Assembly (NCBI GenBank): GCA_012728505.1 | Contig: JAAYEY010000034.1 | Span: 1 to 5,053, forward strand | Origin: Synergistaceae bacterium | GTDB lineage: Bacteria > Synergistota > Synergistia > Synergistales > Synergistaceae | DNA: 5,053 bases | Reading direction: 5' to 3' | Shown here: in pieces, positions 1 to 5,053 of the stretch | Numbering within the stretch: position 1 is the stretch's first letter | How the letters are laid out: each line of letters begins with the position of its first letter | Position numbers and translations under genes: made by a program | The notes under the pieces: model-generated | Databases searched by the model: none | What the model saw: the letters and a program-made list of their open reading frames with translations, nothing else | What the model was told of the DNA's origin: nothing

Positions 1-504
1 AAACATACTTATGGTGATTTAATAATTCATTGTTTCAACAACAACAACGAATTTCTTAAAATAGGTAATTACGTATCCATTGGTGAGGGCGTTGAGTTTT
101 CACTTGGCGGAAACCATCCATATAACTATTTATCAACATATCCATTCAAATCACTCCTCTTTAAAGAATCATTTCAAGAACCGACAAAGGGTAAAATAGA
201 AGTCCATGACGATGTTTGGATAGCTACTAATGCTATAATTTTATCAGGCGTTACAATAGGAAAGGGTGCAGTCATAGCTGCGGGATCCGTGGTTATCAAA
301 GATGTTCCTCCCTATGCTATTGTAGGAGGCAATCCTGGGAAAATAATAAAATATCGTTTTAATAAAAACATTATAGAGAAATTACTTGAGCTAGATTTTG
401 CTTCTCTAGATAAAGACAGGTTGCTCCATCTTAAAGATGAACTATATACTGAGTTAAATGATTCCAACATAGACGATATAATATATAAATTAAAGAACAA
501 CTAG
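1..504 (+). CDS. CatB-like hexapeptide-repeat O-acetyltransferase, 5' end cut by the window
   Basis: The reading frame is open from base 1 to the TAG at 502-504, giving 167 visible residues; the N-terminus lies upstream of the window. The protein shows left-handed beta-helix hexapeptide repeats: an early turn around residues 21-34 (IGNYVSIGEGVEF) and a long run at 66-108 (WIATNAIILSGVTIG, then GAVIAAGSVV), ending in the family's GGNPGK loop at 109-114. His39, in GGNHPYNYLSTYPF, matches the catalytic histidine position of the xenobiotic/CatB acetyltransferase group. Family members use acetyl-CoA to acetylate a hydroxyl and act as trimers in the cytoplasm. The C-terminal 50 or so residues are a charged helical tail. 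Family members are usually about 200-220 residues, so some 40-50 are probably missing. The dTDP-rhamnose genes next to it suggest O-acetylation of a glycan or nucleotide sugar rather than antibiotic inactivation; this is inferred. G+C is about 33%, lower than the genes downstream. Confidence 0.9.
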   Translation, partial: KHTYGDLIIHCFNNNNEFLKIGNYVSIGEGVEFSLGGNHPYNYLSTYPFKSLLFKESFQEPTKGKIEVHDDVWIATNAIILSGVTIGKGAVIAAGSVVIKDVPPYAIVGGNPGKIIKYRFNKNIIEKLLELDFASLDKDRLLHLKDELYTELNDSNIDDIIYKLKNN

Positions 505-559
505 AATAAACAACATTGTTTTGTAATAGTTCAATAATAATATAAAGAGGGGTATTAAA
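505..559 (+). other. Very AT-rich spacer upstream of rfbB
   Basis: This 55-base gap between the acetyltransferase stop and rfbB has about 20% G+C by hand count. It holds a short AT-rich inverted repeat (AAACAA at 508-513, TTGTTT at 516-521) and the rfbB ribosome binding site at its 3' end. It is the widest space between genes in the window, so if the rfb genes had their own promoter within the window it would be expected here. No pair of -35 and -10 boxes fits well, because the best -10-like sequence would place the transcript start inside the ribosome binding site. Confidence 0.6.
546..552 (+). promoter_or_regulatory. Ribosome binding site of rfbB, pointing to an ATA start
   Basis: The purine run AGAGGGG is the only Shine-Dalgarno-like sequence ahead of rfbB. 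It ends 7 bases before the ATA at 560, which is normal spacing. It lies only 1 base before the other in-frame non-standard candidate, ATT at 554, which is too close. It therefore supports ATA at 560 as the start. Confidence 0.65.
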
Positions 560-1621
560 ATAAAATATCTTATTACAGGAGCAGCTGGTTTTATAGGAAG
601 TAATTTAGCTCATTATCTAGTTTCACTTGGTCATGATGTTGTTGTGTTGGACAAGCTTACTTATGCAGGAAATATTGATTCATTAGAACACATCCCGCCA
701 GAAAAATTAAACTTTGTGCGAGGAGACATCTGTGACACTGACTTCGTTTATGCTTTGATCTGCACGACTCTCCCTGACGGGATATTCCATCTCGCTGCGG
801 AAAGCCACGTAGACCGTTCAATAGACGGACCTTCGGTGTTTATAGAAACAAATATCATCGGTACATATTCAATGCTTACAGCAGCACGTAGGTATTATGA
901 TAATTTAAATGGCTCAGAAAAGGAAAGTTTCCGTTTCCTTCATATCTCAACAGATGAAGTATATGGAAGCTTAGGAAGCACCGGCTACTTTACCGAAGAA
1001 ACGCCATATTCTCCAAACTCTCCATACTCTGCATCTAAGGCATCATCAGACCACCTTGTACGAGCATGGCACCAGACATATGGATTGCCTGTTCTGACAA
1101 CAAACTGTTCAAACAACTACGGACCCAGGCAATTTCCAGAAAAGCTGATTCCACTAGTAATCCATAACGCGCTTGCAGGAAAAGAACTTCCTATATACGG
1201 AGACGGCAAAAATATCCGTGATTGGCTTTACGTTGAAGACCACTGCAAAGCGCTTTACACAGTAATGACAAAAGGACTGTGCGGAGAAATATATAATGTT
1301 GGAGGAAATTGTGAGCGTCAAAATATAGAAATTGTAAAAACAATATGCTCCATTTTGGATAAGCTGCGCCCTAAAAATGACGGTACAAAATACGAAACTC
1401 AGATTGTATTTGTCAAAGATCGCCCCGGCCATGACAAAAGATATGCAATTGACGCGTTCAAGATAAAGGATAAGCTCGGATGGGAACCTGAAGAAACTTT
1501 TGAAACCGGTATTAAAAAAACTGTTCTTTGGTATATTGAAAATCATAATTGGGTTCAGCACATAATGGATGGTACATACCAATGCCAAAGGCTTGGACTG
1601 GGGGAGACACAACGTGATTAG
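560..1621 (+). CDS. rfbB: dTDP-glucose 4,6-dehydratase (RfbB/RmlB), apparent ATA start
   Basis: This cytoplasmic, NAD+-dependent enzyme converts dTDP-D-glucose to dTDP-4-keto-6-deoxy-D-glucose, the second step of dTDP-L-rhamnose synthesis. From ATA at 560 it has 353 residues, a normal length for the family. It is an extended short-chain dehydrogenase: the Rossmann motif GAAGFIG is at residues 7-13, [11 protein letters not shown] at 77-87, the catalytic STDEVYG at 130-136 (Thr131, Asp132, Glu133) and the YSASK active site at Tyr156-Lys160. Further family signatures follow ([17 protein letters not shown], then [15 protein letters not shown]). The start is odd: between the in-frame stop at 527 and GTG at 644 there is no ATG, GTG or TTG. 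Starting at 644 would delete the NAD-binding motif, whereas the ATA has a well-spaced ribosome binding site and gives the family-typical opening [12 protein letters not shown]. The 3' end overlaps rfbA by 8 bases. The function is near certain; the start codon is inferred. Confidence 0.96.
   Translation: MKYLITGAAGFIGSNLAHYLVSLGHDVVVLDKLTYAGNIDSLEHIPPEKLNFVRGDICDTDFVYALICTTLPDGIFHLAAESHVDRSIDGPSVFIETNIIGTYSMLTAARRYYDNLNGSEKESFRFLHISTDEVYGSLGSTGYFTEETPYSPNSPYSASKASSDHLVRAWHQTYGLPVLTTNCSNNYGPRQFPEKLIPLVIHNALAGKELPIYGDGKNIRDWLYVEDHCKALYTVMTKGLCGEIYNVGGNCERQNIEIVKTICSILDKLRPKNDGTKYETQIVFVKDRPGHDKRYAIDAFKIKDKLGWEPEETFETGIKKTVLWYIENHNWVQHIMDGTYQCQRLGLGETQRD
1600..1606 (+). promoter_or_regulatory. 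Ribosome binding site of rfbA, inside the end of rfbB
   Basis: GGGGGAG sits 7 bases before GTG at 1614 and lies within the last codons of rfbB. It fixes GTG 1614 as the rfbA start in preference to the upstream in-frame ATG at 1569, which would add 15 residues not expected in the family. Confidence 0.8.
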
Positions 1622-2510
1622 AAAAGGAATAATACTTGCTGGCGGTTCGGGAACAAGGCTATGGCCTCTTACAATTCCTGTCAGTAAACAGCTTATGCCT
1701 GTATATGATAAGCCTATGGTTTACTATCCTCTTTCGACACTTATGCTTGCTGGAATAAAAGATATCCTTGTAATTACAACTCCAGAAGATCAATCCGTTT
1801 TTCAAAAACTTCTTAAGGACGGCACACAATGGGGCATAAATATTTCCTATGCGATTCAACCAAAACCAAACGGACTGGCTGAAGCGTTTATCATTGGCGA
1901 AGAATTTATAAACAACGAGCCTTGCGCACTTATACTTGGCGATAATATTTTCTATGGACGTGGTCTATCCGAAATGTTGCTTAAAGCAGCTTCAAAAGAT
2001 GGCGGTGCTACGGTTTTCGGATATCCCGTTGATACCCCTAAGAGTTACGGCGTTGTCGAATTTAACGAAACAGGTCAAGCCATATCACTAGAAGAAAAAC
2101 CTAAAAAGCCAAAATCTAACTGCGCCGTTGTCGGGCTCTATTTCTATGATAAAAACGTCGTGAAATATGCAAAAAGCTTAAGGCCATCACAGCGAGGAGA
2201 ACTTGAAATAACCGACCTAAATCGGCTCTATATGGAAAAAAATGAACTTGATGTGGTTGTGTTTGGCCGTGGCTTCACTTGGCTTGATACTGGAACGCAT
2301 GACAGCCTGCTTGAAGCAGCTAACTTTGTGCAGATAATGCAGAAGAGACAAGGCCTGATGATTTCATGCGTTGAAGAAATAGCACGTAATCAGGGATGGA
2401 TAACAACGGAACAGCTAAAAGAATTAGCTAAACAATTAACAAAAACTTCTTATGGTGCATATCTGATAAAACAGTCAAAAAGTAAAAAGGATTTAAACAA
2501 TGAATATTAA
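1614..2510 (+). CDS. rfbA: Glucose-1-phosphate thymidylyltransferase (RfbA/RmlA)
   Basis: This enzyme joins glucose-1-phosphate and dTTP to give dTDP-glucose and pyrophosphate, the first and normally feedback-controlled step towards dTDP-L-rhamnose. From GTG at 1614 it has 298 residues, usual for RmlA. The protein opens almost at once with the nucleotide-binding loop GGSGTRLWP (residues 10-18) and the conserved Lys25 of [14 protein letters not shown]. Then come GLAEAF at 87-92, LGDNIFYG at 108-115 with metal-binding Asp110, EEKP at 160-163, the ELEITD segment at 196-201, and WLDTGTHD at 223-230 with the second metal ligand Asp225. All key residues of the nucleotidyltransferase fold are present. 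The gene overlaps the end of rfbB by 8 bases and the start of rfbC by 11, which suggests translational coupling. It ends in a lysine-rich tail. No sign of damage is seen. Confidence 0.97.
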   Translation: MIRKGIILAGGSGTRLWPLTIPVSKQLMPVYDKPMVYYPLSTLMLAGIKDILVITTPEDQSVFQKLLKDGTQWGINISYAIQPKPNGLAEAFIIGEEFINNEPCALILGDNIFYGRGLSEMLLKAASKDGGATVFGYPVDTPKSYGVVEFNETGQAISLEEKPKKPKSNCAVVGLYFYDKNVVKYAKSLRPSQRGELEITDLNRLYMEKNELDVVVFGRGFTWLDTGTHDSLLEAANFVQIMQKRQGLMISCVEEIARNQGWITTEQLKELAKQLTKTSYGAYLIKQSKSKKDLNNEY

Positions 2511-3045
2511 AAAAACAGACTTTCCCGGTCTCATATATATAGAGCCTAGAATTTTCGGCGATTCTAGAGGCTGGTTTCTTGAGACATGGAATGAAGAACA
2601 ATATAAACAGATAGGCATCACTGGCCCATTCGTACAAGATAACATCTCATATTCATCACGAGGCGTTGTTCGCGGCCTACATTATCAAAAACCATACTCA
2701 CAGGGAAAACTTATATTTGTAATTCAGGGTTCCGTTTGGGATGTCGTTGTAGATTTAAGAAAAAGTTCCCCTAAATTCGGAAAATGGATTGCATTCAATC
2801 TGACAGAAGAAAAGAAAGAGCAGCTTTTTGTGCCTGCTGGTTTTGCACACGGTTTCTGTGTCCTTTCAGACTCCGCATTGTTTCAATATAAATGTACAGA
2901 TAAGTACAGCCTTCAGTCAGAACAGGGAATCATGTGGAACGACCCTCATTTAAATATACCATGGCCAGTAGATAATCCTTTAATCTCAAATAAAGACCAA
3001 AAACACCCTTGTTTTAAAGACTTAAGAGATGACTTACTCTTCTAA
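2500..3045 (+). CDS. rfbC: dTDP-4-dehydrorhamnose 3,5-epimerase (RfbC/RmlC)
   Basis: RfbC inverts C3 and C5 of dTDP-4-keto-6-deoxy-glucose to give dTDP-4-keto-L-rhamnose, the third step of the pathway. It has 181 residues, a standard length for this cupin-fold dimeric enzyme. Family hallmarks are the [12 protein letters not shown] opening (19-30), [18 protein letters not shown] (46-63) with catalytic His61, [17 protein letters not shown] (71-87), [10 protein letters not shown] (110-119), QYKCTDKY (129-136) carrying the active-site Tyr130 and Tyr136, and Asp166 in SNKDQKHP, which matches the aspartate of the His-Asp dyad. The start is ATG at 2500, with AAGGA at 2487-2491 spaced by 8 bases inside rfbA. 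The gene overlaps the rfbA stop by 11 bases and is followed 14 bases later by rfbD. The gene appears intact. Confidence 0.97.
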   Translation: MNIKKTDFPGLIYIEPRIFGDSRGWFLETWNEEQYKQIGITGPFVQDNISYSSRGVVRGLHYQKPYSQGKLIFVIQGSVWDVVVDLRKSSPKFGKWIAFNLTEEKKEQLFVPAGFAHGFCVLSDSALFQYKCTDKYSLQSEQGIMWNDPHLNIPWPVDNPLISNKDQKHPCFKDLRDDLLF

Positions 3046-3048
3046 GAG

Positions 3049-3053
3049 AGGAG
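3049..3053 (+). promoter_or_regulatory. Ribosome binding site of rfbD
   Basis: AGGAG, within a longer GAGAGGAGA purine run just after the rfbC stop, is 6 bases before ATG 3060. It favours that ATG over the second in-frame ATG at 3075, which is 21 bases away. Confidence 0.75.
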
Positions 3054-3059
3054 ATAATA

Positions 3060-3971
3060 ATGACCAATTTAAATATGCAACAACCAAGTATACTTATCTT
3101 TGGAAAAAACGGACAAGTCGGCTTTGAGCTCTGCCACTTACTCCCTTCTTTGGGAATAGTAACAGCAATAGATATCGATGAATGTGACCTCACAGACAAA
3201 GACTCCATAACAAAAGTGTTAAATACAAACAATCCCGACATCCTCGTTAATGCTGCAGCCTATACCGCGGTTGACAAGGCAGAAAAGGAGAAAGAACTTG
3301 CCTTCAAACTGAACTCAGAAGCTCCGGAAATTATGTCCGCATGGGCAGCTAAACATGACTCAATAATGGTTCACTACTCTACAGACTATGTGTTCAACGG
3401 GACTAAAGCAGAACCATGGACGGAGAACGACATTCCCGATCCTCTTAATGTGTATGGAGCCTCCAAATTGAAGGGTGATGTAAATATACAAAATTCGGGA
3501 TGTGATTATCTCATATTTCGCACGAGCTGGGTATATGGCGTAAGAGGGAAAAATTTTTATCTTACGATGAGGAATTTGTTGCAAGAGAAGAAAGAAATAC
3601 GTGTGATTAACGACCAGTTCGGAGCTCCAACATGGTGCGGAACAATTGCAGAAGTAACTTCAAAAGTAATGAAACAAATTTACAACCCGCTTAGCAAGAT
3701 AAAACCTAAGGACGTATCTGGTATTTATAATCTTACAAATTCCGGACAAACAACATGGTTCGGATTCACACAAGCAATAAAGGAACAACTCCAAAAAGAA
3801 AAGCCTGGGCAAACCCTAGCTAACCTAAGACCTGTTTCAACAGAGGAATACCCTACCGCTGCAGTGAGACCAAAATATTCTTCTCTATCGTTGGCAAAAT
3901 TAAAATCAACTTTTAATATAGAGACCCCTAATTGGGACGAAATTCTGCCCCAACTACGTATAGGGAGTTAA
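3060..3971 (+). CDS. rfbD: dTDP-4-dehydrorhamnose reductase (RfbD/RmlD)
   Basis: RfbD performs the last pathway step, the NAD(P)H-dependent reduction of dTDP-4-keto-L-rhamnose to dTDP-L-rhamnose. At 303 residues it has the usual length. It is a short-chain dehydrogenase: the Rossmann loop GKNGQVG is at residues 15-21, NAAAYTAVDKAE at 64-75, the STDYVF strand at 107-112 (Ser107, Thr108, Asp109), and the catalytic pair Tyr132 and Lys136 lies in VYGASK. These are followed by FRTSWVYG at 153-160, VINDQFGAPTW, and the substrate-domain element RPKYSSLS at 270-277. The N-terminus carries about five residues more than many relatives before the first strand; a start at Met6 (3075) is possible, but the ribosome binding site supports 3060. 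rfbC ends 14 bases upstream and the glycosyltransferase starts 6 bases downstream, so co-transcription is likely. Confidence 0.96.
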   Translation: MTNLNMQQPSILIFGKNGQVGFELCHLLPSLGIVTAIDIDECDLTDKDSITKVLNTNNPDILVNAAAYTAVDKAEKEKELAFKLNSEAPEIMSAWAAKHDSIMVHYSTDYVFNGTKAEPWTENDIPDPLNVYGASKLKGDVNIQNSGCDYLIFRTSWVYGVRGKNFYLTMRNLLQEKKEIRVINDQFGAPTWCGTIAEVTSKVMKQIYNPLSKIKPKDVSGIYNLTNSGQTTWFGFTQAIKEQLQKEKPGQTLANLRPVSTEEYPTAAVRPKYSSLSLAKLKSTFNIETPNWDEILPQLRIGS

Positions 3972-3977
3972 TTCATT

Positions 3978-4982
3978 ATGCCTGACACTATTAATGTTGC
4001 TCTATCAATATGGGATCCCAGTGGCACATACAGCAGACATGCAGGAGTTGTTATTGCTTCTGTTTTAAAGAACACAAAGTCAAATGTGATGTTTCATCTT
4101 CTACATGACGAGACTCTAAGTGATGGAAATAAACAAAAATTAGAAGAGACTGCCACTAAATTCGATGGCAAAGTAAATTTCATTGATGTAACAGATGAAA
4201 TGAAAAAACATTCAGGCGTTGATATTGCAAGAATAACTGGAGCATTCACACCGGGCTCGGTGTTCCGGCTTTTATTACCTCGCCTAACCAAAATGAGCAA
4301 GGTAATCTATCTTGACTGCGATGTTGTCGTTAATCTGGACATAAAAGAATTTTGGGACATTGATTTAGATGGTTATTACATTGCCGCAATAAACGATAAA
4401 GCGGGACAGACTATTAGTGATAAACCTTTACTTTCCAATTCACGTTTCCGTATGTGGATGATGGATATACCGCTTGAGAACTACTTTAATTCCGGAGTTG
4501 TTATGCTTAACCTTGATGAAATAAGAAGAGATTTCAATCTTTTTGAGGAAGGCCTAAAGTTCTTCGAACATTATGAAAGATGCACGGAGTTTCCTGACCA
4601 GGATTTATTAAACAAATTATTTAGCAAAAAAACTCGTATTATCGATCCCAAATTCCACGTCTTTGCTCGAGAAGCCATGAAGAGAAAAGATTTTAGCAAC
4701 ACCATATGGCATTTTACGGGAGAAAAACCGTGGAACATTCACCTCGGCAACCCACTGGAGCTTCTCTACTGGCAATACCTAAAAGAAAGCGCATGGGGAA
4801 ATCATTTAATCGAGTATATGCTGGAGGCACGTAGCAGTAAGTATGTACATGTTCATACTTCCGATTGCTATAAGAAAATTGGCAGAAGATTAAAGCTCAA
4901 TGTTGTAAAATCACTTCCCGCAAACATCTTATCCGTTCTATACGGAGAGCTACTCTTCAGAATGAGAAATTTAGGCCGGTAG
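3978..4982 (+). CDS. Family 8 glycosyltransferase (LPS-type galactosyl/glucosyltransferase fold)
   Basis: This 334-residue protein has the features of a GT8 (GT-A fold, retaining) enzyme. An N-terminal nucleotide-sugar domain is followed by the metal-binding DxD motif in YLDCDVVV (Asp113 and Asp115), then YFNSGVVMLNL (169-179), FPDQDLLN (205-212), and the C-terminal HFTGEKPW (245-252), whose histidine normally completes metal binding. Bacterial relatives such as WaaI/WaaJ/LgtC transfer glucose or galactose from UDP-sugars to lipooligosaccharide or other surface glycans at the inner face of the membrane. Donor and acceptor here cannot be read from the sequence. The basic C-terminal tail (from about residue 300, with several Lys/Arg and hydrophobic stretches) could aid membrane association; this is inferred. 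No signal peptide or transmembrane helix is evident. The gene starts 6 bases after rfbD, with AGGGAG at 3962-3967 as ribosome binding site (10-base spacing), so it belongs to the same operon. It is not a typical rhamnosyltransferase. Confidence 0.92.
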   Translation: MPDTINVALSIWDPSGTYSRHAGVVIASVLKNTKSNVMFHLLHDETLSDGNKQKLEETATKFDGKVNFIDVTDEMKKHSGVDIARITGAFTPGSVFRLLLPRLTKMSKVIYLDCDVVVNLDIKEFWDIDLDGYYIAAINDKAGQTISDKPLLSNSRFRMWMMDIPLENYFNSGVVMLNLDEIRRDFNLFEEGLKFFEHYERCTEFPDQDLLNKLFSKKTRIIDPKFHVFAREAMKRKDFSNTIWHFTGEKPWNIHLGNPLELLYWQYLKESAWGNHLIEYMLEARSSKYVHVHTSDCYKKIGRRLKLNVVKSLPANILSVLYGELLFRMRNLGR

Positions 4983-4992
4983 AATATATCAC

Positions 4993-5009
4993 GAGAGACT
5001 CCGTCTCTC
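4993..5009 (+). terminator. Small stem-loop after the glycosyltransferase, possible weak terminator
   Basis: GAGAGAC (4993-4999) and GTCTCTC (5003-5009) form a perfect 7-base-pair stem with a 3-base loop, starting 11 bases after the glycosyltransferase stop. Only TTT follows (5010-5012) before CGG, so the U-tract is poor for a classical intrinsic terminator. An alternative pairing, CTCCG (4999-5003) with CGGAG (5013-5017), would exclude the first. Its placement suggests an operon end or a processing or attenuation site, but the evidence is weak. Confidence 0.3.
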
Positions 5010-5053
5010 TTTCGGAGATGCTTTGGCAAAAACCGCACATATCTATCTTCACT
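5010..5053. other. Non-coding 3' edge
   Basis: Nothing recognisable is present beyond the possible alternative hairpin arm at 5013-5017. No start codon with a ribosome binding site is visible before the window ends, so the identity of the next gene is unknown. Confidence 0.5.

Noticed and set aside
508..521. Inverted repeat AAACAA/TTGTTT as a terminator for the acetyltransferase gene
   Set aside because: The stem is AT-rich, with only a 2-base gap between the arms and no real U-tract; it would be unstable.
516..543. Possible promoter TTGTTT (516-521) with TAATAT (538-543), 16-base spacing
   Set aside because: The transcript would start at about 550, inside the only ribosome binding site for rfbB; in such AT-rich sequence these hexamers are expected by chance.
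1154..1612. 152-codon open frame on the - strand opposite rfbB, and shorter - strand frames opposite the other genes
   Set aside because: They lie opposite well-identified conserved genes, their translations have no recognisable motifs, and they are best explained as shadow frames.
1569..1613. ATG 1569 as the rfbA start
   Set aside because: It adds 15 residues that read through the rfbB C-terminal coding region and are atypical for RmlA. GTG 1614 has a strong, well-spaced ribosome binding site and begins just before [11 protein letters not shown].
644..1621. GTG 644 as the start of rfbB
   Set aside because: It would remove the first 28 residues, including the NAD-binding GAAGFIG motif and first beta strand, which are plainly encoded in frame upstream.
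1..5053. CRISPR array, tRNA, rRNA, insertion sequence, phage or defence system
   Set aside because: No regularly spaced repeats, tRNA-like cloverleaf, transposase motifs or flanking inverted repeats were seen; the window is almost fully occupied by glycan genes.

Overview
The window is a surface-polysaccharide biosynthesis segment from an AT-rich bacterium. All recognisable genes lie on the + strand and are tightly packed. In order they are the 3' part of a CatB-like hexapeptide O-acetyltransferase (1-504), a complete dTDP-L-rhamnose cassette in the order rfbB-rfbA-rfbC-rfbD (560-3971; also called rmlB-A-C-D), and a family 8 glycosyltransferase (3978-4982). The last 71 bases are non-coding and contain a small stem-loop.

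The four rfb genes supply one nucleotide sugar. RfbA couples glucose-1-phosphate to dTTP. RfbB oxidises and dehydrates dTDP-glucose to the 4-keto-6-deoxy intermediate. RfbC epimerises C3 and C5, and RfbD reduces the product to dTDP-L-rhamnose. The glycosyltransferase and the acetyltransferase probably build or decorate the same glycan (O-antigen, capsule or other cell-wall polymer), but the sequence does not say which polymer. No rhamnosyltransferase, flippase or polymerase is present, so this is part of a larger locus.

The genes look like one transcription unit. rfbB and rfbA overlap by 8 bases, rfbA and rfbC by 11, and the rfbC-rfbD and rfbD-glycosyltransferase gaps are 14 and 6 bases. The only sizeable gap (55 bases, about 20% G+C by hand count) lies between the acetyltransferase and rfbB. 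I found no convincing promoter in the window.

The host cannot be named from this. Purine-rich Shine-Dalgarno sites and moderate-to-low G+C (about 33% in the acetyltransferase, about 41% in a sampled stretch of rfbB) would suit an anaerobic Firmicutes, Negativicutes or Synergistes-type bacterium, but that is a guess. The most unusual point is that rfbB has no ATG, GTG or TTG start ahead of its essential NAD-binding motif; the best-placed start is ATA at 560. I see no new defence, mobile or regulatory system; this is largely a conventional glycan locus.
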